DNA of 64,000 bases, taken from positions 4,541,741 to 4,605,740 of the forward strand of contig CM049318.1 of the NCBI GenBank assembly GCA_026874595.1, read 5' to 3'. Each line of letters begins with the position of its first letter. Position 1 is the stretch's first letter. This document shows positions 10,331 to 23,400 of the stretch, in pieces. The translations under genes were made by a program, and so were the position numbers. The DNA is from Sipunculus nudus (taxonomy: Eukaryota; Annelida; Sipuncula; Golfingiida; Sipunculidae). Under the pieces are notes generated by a model. That model saw only the letters and a list, made by a program, of their open reading frames with translations. It was not told the DNA's origin and ran no database searches.

Positions 10331-12878
10331 GATCACGACCGTCTTGTAGGTTTTAAGGTCTCAGATATTTGGATTTTTGCCGTTTTTCATTGTTTTGCGT
10401 GCTGGGGATAATTAGATACGGGCCGTGTGTCAGAGAAGTAATCACCATTTTGCTGTATACGATCTCACAGCACAGATTGCCGAACCGGAGAGACTCAAAA
10501 ATAATTACAGTTCCGTCACTTTTGATCAAGCTTTTGCATTATTTGCCACTGTTATAAAAATATAAGTAACACGTTCTAATTTTTGCTACTGCTTAAATAC
10601 GACCCCCACTTTTGGATATGTCCCACAAAAAATAACTAAGAGAAAACTTTTACATAAGGCCTGGAAAAGATATTTTATCCGTACTGCTCATTTTCATTGT
10701 ATGTACATAAATAGAAGATTTTAACATTCAGAAGACGTTTGAAAATTATATTTTACAAACTATTGAAACATATATATTCACTCATAACTAAATATGATAA
10801 AAATTAATGGTTTGGACAAAACTGGTCTTTATATATGTCATCAAATGTTTCCGCTGGAATGTTCAGTGAATCTAGTTGAAAATAAACGTTCACCGAGCAG
10901 TTTTGTCAATATACCCATCCTTTTATCTAATTATTTTTAACCCAAAATGATCTACGCACTAGAGAAACTTGGCAAAGTAAAAAGGATTTCGTTCGGACAC
11001 ATTAAATGTATAATGCCTGTTTTTGCCTATCTATATTTGCATTAAATTTTCCACTGCCTCCCATTTACCTAAAACGGACAATTATATTTCTGTGCTGGCA
11101 TGGGGGGGGGGGGGGTTAACGATAAAACCCCGCCAAACGACGCCCTCGCTGTAGTGACAACCTATGAATAACGACCACTTATCCATGGTTAATATTACTG
11201 TTGCTGTTTATTTGATTTATTTACATAACAGGCACCTCCTCTTTCTGTTTTACGGGCACTACGTACCAAATAAACATTGCCCACAGTCGTGTATCACTCA
11301 CGAGTGCGTCTTTTGGGGCTTCCTCTGACTCAGAAAAGGGGGCGATTACACATCCAAGGCGCCGGATATGGATAACACGAAGTAATAAAATAAAATAACA
11401 AGAAGCCATTACTATCTAAAATGGAATCCTGCAGACATACATACAAAGGTTTAGGATAAGATAAGTCAGCATCACCTCCACCAAAAAATATATGACTGTC
11501 ATATTATAAATATCGTTCTACACATATACCAACTTGAAAAGAAAATGTTACTATGGATGTCCTTCATTGTAAAAAGCAATCTAGCAGGATATTCTATATC
11601 AGATAAGATAAAAAAAATACAGGTTCTTATTAACCCAGGAGTTGTTATCTTCTGGTAACAATTACGGTTCTCTATGAGCTAGAAGATTGACACCACAGAC
11701 TAAATGGAACGTTTTCTGTGATTAATGATACATACATATGTAGCACGTCCAAATTAAGATATGATGTGAAATAATTGCTTGATTGGGAAAGATGATTTTG
11801 CAAAATCATTTGTATGTAAAGATGATCAAAGCAGACTCAACGTAAGTAAACATACATAAAATTGTAAAACACTATTATTGTCTCTTGTTTTTTTTGTTTT
11901 TGTTTGTTTTTTTTTTTTTTTTTTTTTTATTTATTTAAAGGCATTCATTTAAAGGATGCAGAGCATTTTCTTAGATTCAGATTACACATACTATGTATTT
12001 GGAATTTTCAATGCCATCAGACTTTACGTTCAATGGACATTTTATGCATTCAGATTTGCAATGAGTCAGTATGTTTTTTTTTTCTTCATCTAAGGACAAC
12101 TTTGTAAGGGGAAATTATTGTTTCTGTCACAAATAGCATTTTGTATATTACTCCTGCACCAAAGACATGATTTAAAATGAATAAAAAACACTGCCTGAGG
12201 TAAGACCTATAACACAGTTCATTTGGTTTTTAAGTAAGATTGAACACATGATATTACAGTGTAAGAATTAACTATACCTGTGTACGGCAACATGGTATTC
12301 ACTGCACAGAGGAAATAAATATTTTTTTTTATTAATTCAAATGTTCTGAAACACAAATTGCTGCCGTTCTCAGAACATTGTGCAAATTATAAAAATTAAA
12401 ATGCAGCTACATTACGATAAATAAAAAGCAAATCATCATTTTACATTATAAAAGAGAAAAATATCCCGTTAATGTTTCCATAATTACAAAGTATAATAAG
12501 TGAATCAGCAAGCCGCCTCCGCTAATATTCCTGGTGGCTTAGAGAAACATTTATGTATGACCGAATGTGAACTTTCGTCTTGTTTGTAGGAATTTTGAAA
12601 CCATTTATCACAACTTCTTTAGGGATAGTGACACTAGATTTGAGACAGAGTGATTGATTAAGAGCAAAGTGAGCCAGAGCGGAAAAAAACAAGTTCTTTC
12701 TCAGACATCCAAGCCAGCCAGGATCACCAGGATCACCACCTGTCGTCTCTGTATCTGGATGAACGTTACTTGTATGATGAAATAAAAGGTGTTATGTCTT
12801 TTACATTGAGCAGTATACATGATTTTATCATGTTTCATATATTGAATGACAGCTCGTTTTATTCGATTTAAATACGTG

Positions 12879-12882
<4 letters not shown>
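10331..12882. other. AT-rich intergenic DNA, no gene seen
   Basis: No supportable coding region. Contains a G run at 11103-11115 and a long T run at about 11908-11928. Confidence 0.45.

Positions 12883-12922
<40 letters not shown>
12883..12922. repeat. (AT)n microsatellite
   Basis: About 20 uninterrupted AT dinucleotides. A short minus-strand open frame running through it is an artefact of the repeat (it reads Ile-Tyr). Confidence 0.9.
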
Positions 12923-12926
<4 letters not shown>

Positions 12927-13647
12927 ATATTTATACTTAAGGAACATTGGGATAAGCGTCTGCGATGCTTTAAATCTATTTCGGACGCCCGATTCCGGAG
13001 GTAAAGGCGTCCGACCAGACAACAGAAATTTCTGGTTGTTGAACCGAGAAGATCAAAGCTAGCTCAAGTAGTTGTCACATTGCATATTACAAAAGACAGA
13101 TATAAACTACAAGTACGTGTGAAAAGATATATGACATTTTAAGTTTTTTTTTTAATATTTGTAATTGATCCAAATTAAATAATGCTGTTTTCATAAAGGT
13201 ATAGCCCAACAGGCTCTAAAATGCCGAGGTAGTTTAATGAATGTTGTTGAACCGGAAGTTCGTGTGTTAGATCTGAACTGACAAGTTGCAGCTTGAACTG
13301 CAACTTTTCATCTCGAGTTGTTCATGATTATTTCCTACGGCTGACTGACCACATGTATTGATAATTGTGCATCCTTATTATTCACCAGTCTATATGCCAA
13401 CGACCGTGGTCGCCCTATTTATGAGAAAATGCGCTCCAAAGAATTGATGATAGCAGTCAGTCTTGATATGATATTAATGGAGCGACCTCTTGGAAGCAGA
13501 CAATGTTTGCCGTCTTTGAACAAATAAGATGAAACATGAAGCATGAAAAATGATGTATTTTATAGAACACTTGACATCAAAATGAGCGATAAAAGGAATA
13601 CGAGCAAAGTTTGAACTTTACATAAGATACATCTCTCGATATAACTG

Positions 13648-13709
13648 CCATCACGACTCCAAGGGGCTCTATCCGGTCGATTTTAAATGCCCAATGGGAG
13701 TCGTGATAT
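13648..13709. repeat. Inverted repeat, 11-bp perfect stem
   Basis: ATCACGACTCC at 13650-13660 is repeated as GGAGTCGTGAT at 13697-13707, with a 36-base spacer. It could be a MITE remnant, a hairpin RNA precursor or a binding site; nothing distinguishes these. Confidence 0.35.
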
Positions 13710-14776
13710 GACGGCTAGTAAACATACAACTGCTTCAGTGTGTCGGATACAGAGCTGAGAGCGTGGATGACCAGTGTTTCTAATATCAGACACGTTCGGG
13801 CTGACTACTGTTAAGTATTGCATACACTTTGGGACAAGAGGCTGCCCGTGATCCAATTAGCTGCCAGTCACCATCTCGTGGCTGAATGAACGCTGGCCGA
13901 GTAGAAACGTGCCGCGGCTGCTGACCCGATCAGATATCACTGGTCTCACTGACACAAACCCGTTCCGCCGTCAGCCGGACTTCTCCATCAGCTGTAAATT
14001 TACAAACATCCTATAGAGTAGCCAGACTGGCTTTGGATGCAGAATACATTGATTTGTCACTTCCTGAATTTGGGGATTAAGTTATACACTGTGTCCCTAG
14101 TGTTTGCGATACATGTTAACAGCAATTAAAGGTATTGCCCGTCACAAACTTTTTGTAAGAATATTTTTTTTTCTATAAGAGGAGAATCCGAAGAAGAAAA
14201 ACAAACATATATATGAGGTTTTCATTCTGTGTCTCCATGTATATCCTTAAATAAACTGATGTAATCAACACCTAACTTTACCGAACTAACGTTTTTTAAG
14301 TAACTAGCACTGTTTTAACCAGTAAATATATTCCGGGAATTCATAAATTATTCACCGTGACTGAAACCAAGAAAAAAGAACGATTGTAGCAGGTAAGAAC
14401 ATGGACCTTAGTTTTTAGTTTAAAAAGCATTTTTACAATTAAGACTGTCGAGTGAACATGTCTGTTTCTGTGTTATGCAGCTAATGCTTACTATATATAA
14501 TATGTACTCAGAAAACAGCCTGTGGGCATTGTACGGCAGCTCAGGACTGATGTGATTTAACTTGCAGTTTTGGCTTTCCAAAAGTGATCCTATGATCATG
14601 CACCCCAATTCAATGCTTTATTTTCAAACCCATTTATCAGAATGTGTAGTACTCTGCAGATAATAAATACAATCTGTAAAATAAAAAAAAAACTGATAAT
14701 TTATATATAATATATAACTCTGATATCTCAAGTCCCTGTTGTCTATTCCTCAAAGGGACATCTATCAGTTGTCATA

Positions 14777-14880
14777 AGGGCTCCGCTTGAAGAGCGGTGC
14801 CCTATAATGATTGCCCCATAGTATTCGCCTTGTCTGCCCGTCCTTCCATCAGGGACGCTTTTTTACGCGTGCGTTTTCTC
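14777..14880 (+). mobile_element. Truncated 5' end of a hairpin-type element (family F)
   Basis: The hairpin at 14777-14803 pairs AGGGC with GCCCT and CCGC with GCGG and is followed by ATAATGATTGCCCC and CTGCCCGTCCTTCC. This is the same plan as the intronic families B and E: hairpin, short A/T segment, then GTCC-type repeats. No body or 3' terminus could be found, so this appears to be a truncated copy. Confidence 0.35.
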
Positions 14881-16049
14881 TAATAAAACATGATCGTGTG
14901 ACGAGACTGTTCGACCTTTCTTAAACTGAAGCAATTGGTGCCTTTGAGGGCTGCATGAATTACAGACTTGCCTATTATATCTTGTGGCAACCAGAGCACA
15001 ATCAGCGATTTTCTATATGAGCATCGACACCCATGGCATGAGGATATCTGTACTCTCAAATTCAGAATCCTGTTTAATCCAATACAGCTGCCAGGCAAAG
15101 GACATACTAAGGTCTCCAATGCCAACATGTTTTTGTTCTTTAGTGGATTATTGATGAAAGCATCACAAAAAAATATATATAAATATATACTTTGTTGAAA
15201 GTGTTAATATTAATACCTATGGTTGGAAGATTGTTTCAGAGGTTCAATTTTTTTGGCACACAGGTTTGTTAATCAAATTAAATTTTAATTCAACAATTTA
15301 TTATAGACTGAACCTGGCCTTTGGTTATTGTTATTTGAATCACATCCAAATTCTTTTACAGGAACCCCAGAGCTATATGGTCACAGTAAAGTGAAGTTAA
15401 TTAAGTACTACAGATTAGTATTTCACGAGATGACCATCCTTCATTTATCAAACCTATAGGATTGGTGTAATCATCGAATAATCGATGAAATCATCCAATG
15501 CCAATCATTAGTCGATAAGCGAAAACCACAGGTAATGATCGATTAATGGCAATCACTTAATTTACAGCAATTTTCATACTTCTCGATCTCTTCCTCATAC
15601 CAAAGGTCAGACAACCAATATACAAAAGGTATAGTAAACACTGTTATTAAAAAAAGATTACCATCCTATACCCTACATTCAGTTGTTAGCTCAGTAAAAG
15701 ATGAGAATATTTAAATATGTGACCATGTGACCTCCTTCCTTAGTCTAAGTTTATTCTTAATTGTAATATATGACTTATTTCAGCGTCATATTAGAGTAGA
15801 GCATTCAGTAAATATACTAGTATACATCCCTGACAGAGTATCATTTGTGGACAACAACAAAAAAAAGAGAATTTTAGGGCAATAATCAGTATTGGAATTG
15901 AACCTCTTATATACTCTCTTTTGTGAAAGTTTTTTTTTAGGTAACCTATACTTTTTGCATCCGCCAGGAGGGTATGTGATCCTTCTCGTTGGTGTGTGTT
16001 TGTGTGTGTGCTGTTCACGGCATAACTCGTGCAGTCATGAACAGTATCT
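14881..16049. other. Intergenic, no gene seen
   Basis: Overlapping open frames on both strands at 14880-15198 are near 80 codons and match nothing I recognise. The stretch 15470-15545 is rich in ATCGAT/AATCATC words. No other structure was seen. Confidence 0.4.
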
Positions 16050-16320
16050 TATACCAATTTCAGGGCCTTTCGGGGATGGACCAAGTAGGAATCAATTAAA
16101 TTTCGTTCATACAACATCTTCTCCGGAATCTTGAACGTCATCAAAAATTATTTACAAATGTTCGGTTGCTTATGCAAGAATGAAGCTGGGAATATGGGCC
16201 AAAAAATTTAATGGACAGAAGGTTCCGCCTCATCAGTGTGGCCTGGTCACCTGTTCAGATTCCAGCACCTCGGGGTCTCGGTGTCCATTGTGTTAGTAGA
16301 GCCTTTTTGAAACTTGTGCT
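16050..16320 (+). repeat. Dispersed repeat R1, copy 3
   Basis: Matches copy 1 (1639-1960) over both its halves and copy 2 (9756-9932, inverted) over the first half. Shared words include GTCATCAAAAATTAT, GTTCGGTTGCTTATGC, GCTGGGAATATGGGCC and CCTGGTCACCTG. It is diverged and not coding. Confidence 0.5.
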
Positions 16321-17136
16321 CCCAAGGCGAAGGCATATATATCCATTTGGATGCACCTTTCTAATTTATTATACTGACAAGATGTATACAGGTGCGGTGA
16401 TTGTACGTATACACATGTCCAGACGGGTTTTGTGTGTTTTCACATATGCTTTTTATCGGGTCTTTCGATCTCTTCACAATGGCACCTACCACATTTAAAA
16501 TAATATAAATTTCGATATAATAACCGCTACATACACACAACATATTTTTTATTCACGTATGCAGGTTTTCAGCCGCGTTGGTACCCGTACAAGTGGACAC
16601 CGGATTAAAGAATATGGTAGTCTTAAAAATTAAATCATTTTAGGAAGACTATTGGCCATTTTATGGAAACCTGATTATTGGATCATGACAAAGTAAGCAG
16701 ATGTCACGATTCACACTGTTCTGCTAGACCGTTAATTACTACCTGGAAAGCTTGGTACAAGGAGCAATTTCGCTCAACATCTTCTACATTCAATTTTTCA
16801 CTGTGGCCCCACCACAGAAATTATATGAATAGGCCCTAAGTACATTCATTTAGCATTTTCATTATTGTTAATCGAGTCAAATCAAAAGCCATATTGCTAT
16901 ACCGATTGTAACTGTGTAAATTGAAATGTGACAGGTTTAACACAACATTAAATATTCTGGATATCAACTGTCGATACTAACATTAAAAAATATCACCATA
17001 TTAAATACCCGGAAAGTAAAAATAAACGCCTCGCATACCATTTGCAATACATACATGTGCATGTTTCTCTTGAAAATTTATTCACCAATAAAATACCGGT
17101 TCAATTAACAAAAGGACAAATCTAATTAGGAGTTCG

Positions 17137-17371
17137 GAGGGGCGAATCCAGGATTTAGGAAAAGGGGGGGGGGGGGGGGAGTCCAACCCAGGAGGACTAA
17201 TGAAAACCCTTGAAAAAAGGTCCCCAGGTCTGGAAAAGGGGTGGTCCAGGCCGCAAAATTTTGCCTGAAGCCCTTAAAAAAACGTTGTTTCTGGCGAAAA
17301 AAAGGGGGGGGGGGGTTCTGGACCCCCTGGTTCCCCCCCCCCCCCCCCCCCTCCCTGTATCCGCTTCTGGT
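17137..17371. mobile_element. MITE-like element with G/C homopolymers
   Basis: The left end GGAGGGGCGAATCCAGG is matched in imperfect inverted orientation by the right end CCTGTATCCGCTTCTGG (17354-17370). The interior is asymmetric, with G runs at about 17167-17179 and 17307-17316 and a C run at about 17331-17351. A G-run/C-run element with a GGGGCGGATCCAGG-like end is a pattern I know from other invertebrate genomes. It has no coding capacity: the open frame across it reads homopolymer Gly/Pro. Confidence 0.5.
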
Positions 17372-17843
17372 ACGATCGAGTCAGCTTAATACAGGATCGA
17401 TTAAATTTAATGCAAGAGCAAAATGTGGATATTTAAATCATGAAGAGGGAATAAACGGTTTTTAAACTGGGAAAAAACACAGGCCCTGTATGCCGTTCTG
17501 ACTTACTTTTATCTTTTGCGGGGCTTTTAAAAATGTGCGTTGGGGTGTCAAGTTTGTGAAAATCTTAAAGGAATGTATTTGATGACTACATTGAACATTC
17601 AGCTATAATACAAGACCAAAAACTGTCCCTTTTCGTCATTTAAGGGACATAATACTTGAAATGATAAAATATTCACAATAAAATATGCATACTTGTTATA
17701 CATCCCGGGTACAGTGTAAAATTAAATAGTAAATTCAAAAGACGGAAAAAACTGGTTTGGTTGGTCTATCATGATCGAAACATTAATACATTTTTAGTCA
17801 CATTCGCAATTTTACTCCACGGGGACACACAATAATAATAAAG

Positions 17844-17847
<4 letters not shown>

Positions 17848-17892
<45 letters not shown>
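17848..17892. repeat. (AT)n microsatellite
   Basis: About 22 uninterrupted dinucleotides. Confidence 0.9.
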
Positions 17893-17894
<2 letters not shown>

Positions 17895-20302
17895 GTCATT
17901 TATATTAATCATAATTATTAATCATATTGCGCCAGTGGGCATGGAGGACTGCATTTGGTGTAAACTGGTGTGTTAGTGGCGACATCTGTCGGACAAGTAG
18001 GAAAATGGGACTGTCATATCTTGGCGCCAGTGATATTCCTTCCGCGAGTTTCTGGACCAGTTTATTTTGGAATCCTTGAGGTAATTTCATGCTGCTCAAA
18101 TTGAAAATCGCTTACATTCTGGGTTCAGTTTTATGTGTCCTTTCCCACTGACATCTGAGTAATACCTGCCGAGGTCTGCAGTGTTGTAAAAAATGGGATT
18201 GGGCGATAATAGGAGCAGTACGGGGTTTGTAAACTGTTATCACTGAATGTAAATGCTGCCAGGTTAAGTTAACATACCTTGAGTAACAATTCTTTGAAAC
18301 CGCAATTTCGCATACATTATTTAATAACATCTACACACGACTTATACCTGATAAACCATGTTCATCATTTGTTAATATTGGCATTTGTTTTCAGGTCATA
18401 GCCAAAAATCTGGAGGTAATGTGAAATAATCCGGAGTTATTAAATGATTCCATCAGAAACCCATCAGGCAAATGGATTGCAAAAAAAATTTAATCTAAAA
18501 TATTTTGGGACTATAAAAAAATTTAGGATATCTCCCTCAGACTACCTGTAATAATTAATTGCAGTTAGGCTTGTGGCTTGTTTTTACCAACTTAATCAAC
18601 TTTTGTAAAAGTGAGACTTGCATATTTATCATAGTCTACAAAAAAAAGAAATTAGTTTTTGCCTTTAAATACTTATTTTTATATACAGATGAAATACCTG
18701 TAGTTGATTATTTTAGTATGGTTCTAAATTTGCCTTTTTTACACTTTTACATTCAAATAGCTGACGGCTATCAACCATCATGTGGCATTGTGACCATCCA
18801 TGCATATAATTAAGCGCAACAGCCTTTTTACATTAGGCAGCATGCGCTTAGCCCATAGTCTGCTTCAGCATTAAAGTGTGTGTTTATCATAAAATTTTCA
18901 ATTTTCTTTTAAAGTTTTGAGTGAACTGCTTGGTAGGGTTTAATAAGCTGTTATAAGTTAGATTGCTTTATTCACGATTTACGGCAATGATCTGACGTTT
19001 CTTTGTTATCTGGTAAACCCCTGCGTTGGACACGTGTGTTTGTTGTCAACATATCAATTCAAATGAGCCAGCTTGTTGTGAGACCCTGGACAAGAGGAAA
19101 ACAATTTGTGGAGATAAATGCGAACAGAAGGATAGAGATCTGGGAAGCCCATTCTGGGTTGTAAAATTAGACTGTAAAGGGTTTCAGATACCATGGCAAG
19201 TAATATTTTCTACCCAAACTTGTTATAAATATCTCAGGAAGGTAATTGATGTATCATCGAAACCCTTTTGTCACTTTTTCAGCAAAATTTAGGTCGTGCA
19301 AATATGTCTTGCCGGACGCCTGTTTTGCACCTCCATAAATGAATGCTCTTTCCAAGACTGAAGTAGCCTTAAGTACTTCTGTCTTGATCAAAACTAGCTA
19401 GTAACATACTTGTCCCACATTAATTTTTAATTGCCCTAATAAATTGAGCGATCACAGCAACCAACACATTATATATTTCAAATGATTTTGTCACATGTTA
19501 TAGACAGTAAACATTTTATCTTTTGTATTTTTAATTGCATTTCTATTTAATTTTTTGTGCAAGTAAATATACAGGTAAGTTAAAGAGGTATCATCATGAT
19601 GATTTCTTTTCTCTGGGAGAGAAAATTTCTTACTGATGTTAAGTGTCTGTTTTACATTTTTTGTATTTTTCTAATTTAAATTTAAAATCATTACTTTCTG
19701 TATTTTTTCCTGATTCCATGGGGTACTAGACAAAAGAATATTTTTCAAGAAAATCTCTAAAGGTTATTGTTGAACCTACCTTCCAATTTGGGCATGTAGG
19801 AAGTAACTTCAGCTTACCCTAACACTATTTTCGGCAAGTGCCTAGCGGTTAAAACCAACATTTCACCCACCTTCTGGTATGTTTTATGTGATTTCTAGCT
19901 TACTCTGTGTTCACATATATACTATTGAACAAAAGGTTTTTCCTGTTAAGATAAGTTCAAATAATGCCTCTGTGATGGATGTATGAGTTGTTAGTAAACA
20001 CAGTACATGCACCAATGTAGACAAAGAAAATGTGTCGTCCAAGGTGGACGGTATCATAATTACAGAAGTTGAAAGATTGCAAAACTTTTGATCATTTGAC
20101 CTGTTTTTGTTGAATGTATTTGGATTATTTTAGTGGCCCCACATGTTATAAACAAAATGAACACTCTCTGTGTGATGGGATCAACACTTTCTGGCCTATT
20201 TTTATAAAAGTTTCAAGGGATTGTCCTTAGTTAGGAGACATCAGATATCAAAATAGGCCCCTTTAATGTTGGGTCCTGATTACCTTTTATTGACTGTTGC
20301 AG
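17893..20302. other. Upstream flank of PMS1
   Basis: No exon could be assigned with confidence. The segment 17905-18330 is less AT-rich and open on the minus strand (64 and 72 codons), and it carries TTGGCGCC at 18019-18026, an E2F-like word. It could be promoter-proximal DNA of PMS1 or a divergent gene, but there is no recognisable protein. A non-coding first exon of PMS1 probably lies in this flank, because the ATG-bearing exon appears to begin at a 3' splice site. Confidence 0.35.
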
Positions 20303-20464
20303 ACAGTACCTGCAGAGAGATAGAAGATGCCAATCCAGGCTCTCTCCACACAGACAGTTCGTCTTCTGGCCAGCACTCAGGTGGTGACATCTGTTGTCAG
20401 TGTGATAAAGGAATTAGTTGAGAACTCACTAGATGCTGGGGCTTCTAACATTGACATAAAACTG
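20303..20464 (+). CDS. PMS1: PMS1 coding exon 1 (start codon; 24 nt of 5' UTR)
   Basis: A 3' splice site (TGACTGTTGCAG, ending 20302) precedes a short leader, so a non-coding exon is expected upstream. ATG at 20327-20329 was chosen because the following residues (TVRLLAS, then [17 protein letters not shown]) align with the very N-terminus of PMS1 proteins with no room for earlier sequence. Coding part 20327-20464 gives residues 1-46, ending in phase 0 at donor GTATGA. It holds ATPase motif I with catalytic Glu29. Confidence 0.93.
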
Positions 20465-23400
20465 GTATGATAATCAGTAAATTATTAATGTACTCTTAGT
20501 CTTAAGTTTTAAAGGTTAATTTTACCATAAGGCCATATGTAATTTTACTGTAAAAGTAAGTTGTACTTGTGCTGGAAGGTTATTGGTAATTTTTCTGTAT
20601 GGTTATTGGTAACTGTAACATAAGGTTATTGGTAATTGTACTGCAACTTGCAAGGTTATTGGTAATTATTTAATAACTTAAGGTTATTAGTAATTATACT
20701 GGTACTGTAAACATTATTGGTACTTGTATCAGTAATTTTCTGTAGGGTTATTGATAATTATAATTAAGGTTATTGGTAATTGCAATACAAGGCTATAATT
20801 GGTAATTATACAGTAACATAAGGTTACTAGTAATTATACTCTAAAAGTTACTGGTACTTGTATCAGTATTTTTCTGTAAGGTTATTGGTAATTGGAAGGT
20901 AATTGCAATACAAGGCTATAATTGGTAATTATACAGTAACATAAGGTTACTAGTAATTATACTCTAAAAGTTACTGGTACTTGTATCAGTATTTTTCTGT
21001 AAGGTTATTGGTAATTGGAAGGTTATTGGAAATTGTACTGCAAGGTTATTGGTAATTATACAATAACTAAAGGTGATTAGTAATTAAACCCAAGACATTA
21101 TTGACACTTGTACTGTAAGTAAAAACCATCTTTTAGTAATAAAGTTATATTAAAATTGTCTTTTTTTCAGTCAGCATTTCCAATCAGATTCTGTATTTAT
21201 TTTATTTCATGTCTATAACAGGTAGACTTTGGATTTTCAAAGATAGAGGTTCGTGATAATGGTTGTGGAATAGCCCCTGAGGATGCCGAGTTCATGGGTC
21301 AGCCACATTTCACGTCTAAAATATCTGACCATGCAGACCTGGAGCAACTAGACACCTATGGATTCCGTGGAGAAGCACTGGGTAAAACCTATTGTAGAAG
21401 CACAAAGTTAAGCTTTATTAATTTTTAGGTAAACATATCATGCCTGTGTATGGAAGTAGGAGGTTAGCCGTTTTGAAGTAACAGGACAGGCTTTGTGTGG
21501 AAGTTCCGTCAAGCTTAGTCTGGGAACTGTTAAGCTATGTGTAGAAAACTAAACTAGAAGAACTAAATGAGTCTTTAGAAAATATTATCCTGGGAGGCAT
21601 TATATTTTAATTTTTTTTTCTGTGTATACAAATTAATCCACTTTGAGACAAATGCATATCAATATATAATTGCATTAAGGGAAATGAGTTTTTATTTTTA
21701 GCGAACCTGTGAGCTTATGCGATGGCGCAGCGTCGTCCGTCAGCCGCCCGCTGTCCAGGGCTGGCTTTCCGCCGTCCATGGCTGTAAGTCAGAAACTGTT
21801 GGAGCTAGCAGCTCCAAATTACATGTAAGAATTCGTCACGTGAAACTTGGTGCCCTGGAGCTTATTATTGGGTATCTGCATTAATTTAGATTTTATAGAG
21901 AAAAAGCTTAAAAACCTTTAAAAATCTTCTTCTCTGAAACTCTCCAGCCAAATTGTCCAATATTTCACAGAAATGATCCCTGGAACAATCTCTCTCAAGT
22001 TTGTTCAAATGGTTCCAGTTCGGAGATTTTTGGCCAAGTTACAGGAGGTTGAACTTCGTCATCTGTCCAAAAAAGCACACTAAAATTAAAATCTCAGAAA
22101 CGGCTAGAGCTATAATGACCAAATTTTATACCAATGTTTGTCACATGTCATATCTGATTTTGAGGTATTGGTGGCGCCACCTACATTGATGTGTTTTTTA
22201 CAAGCGAAAACGTAATTTTAAACTCTTCTAGCTTATACACTGGTTTATGATGAAACTGTTCAGCTGATTGGTTTAAACTTTACAAGATTTATTCTATGGT
22301 AGGATTCTGCCAGTTTTATAAGAATAGATTGGGTAAATACAGAGCTATCATCACCAAATTTTTATGCCAATGTTGGTCACATATGTCATATCTTAAATTG
22401 AGGTATTGGTGGCGCCACCTGGATCGGCCTTTTTTGTACGGGGTCATTAGTGCCTGTATCACACGGAGGGCTACAAAAAACTTCTACTCTTAAACCATAT
22501 GGCCAAAATGCTTAATATTGCACAGAAATGATCCTAGGGTAGTGCTTTCTGAAGTTTGTTTAAATGGTCTCTTTTCATTGACTTTTGGCTAAGTTATGGG
22601 AAGCTGAATTTAGTCATATGCCATAACAGCCCATTTTAGCTCAGTGGCTACAAAGATCTTCTTCTCAAAAACCACTGGGCCAAATTCTAAAATCTCACAC
22701 ATTAATTATCCTCAGATGTTGATAATTCAATTTTGTTCAAATGATTTGGGTTCAGTGCTTTTTGGCGGAGTAACTTAAGCTGAACTTAGCCAGTTTGCTG
22801 TATCTTCCTATATGAGTTATAAACTTGTGAAACGTTTTTCGACTGATGCCACTGAAGCCAGTTTGTTAAATATTTTACAAGAATAATCCCTACAATAATT
22901 CTTATAATAATTGTTATTAATGGTTCCACATGAATGATTTTTGGCTGAACTATGGAGATTGAATTGAGTCATTTTACCATATATGTTAGCTGTGTGATGC
23001 TGTTACATCTAGCCTGGCACCAGTTTATCAGCATTTATTACATAATGCCACTAGACATTTAGATTTCAGGTTATATTTGGTTAATTTTGAGAAAAAAGTT
23101 TTTTAAAAAGCTTTTAAAAAATTTAGATTTATGATTAAAGTTATTCATCATACCATGCAATGTTACAATCATGGATGTTTAGTTCTCTGTGGCTATATAA
23201 AGACAACTGTATGTGGGTTATAATTATTGGTATCCCTGCTGAGTACTCAACTTAATTCAAGAATTTGCCATCAATGATATATATCTGTATTTTAATTTTG
23301 CATTCAGTATGCATCCGTAATAATTTTACATATGTTTCTGATTTTTTTATAAAAAGTCAGCTGAGAAGCATTTTGTATAAGGAAAATAAATTTCAAAGTT

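Noticed and set aside
12828-13022. 64-codon minus-strand frame
   Set aside because: Reads through an (AT)n microsatellite as Ile-Tyr repeats.
17241-17465. 74-codon frame rich in Gly and Pro
   Set aside because: Produced by G and C homopolymers inside a MITE-like element.
17905-18330. Divergent gene on the minus strand sharing a promoter with PMS1
   Set aside because: Frames of 64 and 72 codons with an E2F-like word nearby, but no recognisable protein and no convincing exon chain; kept only as a note in the flank entry.
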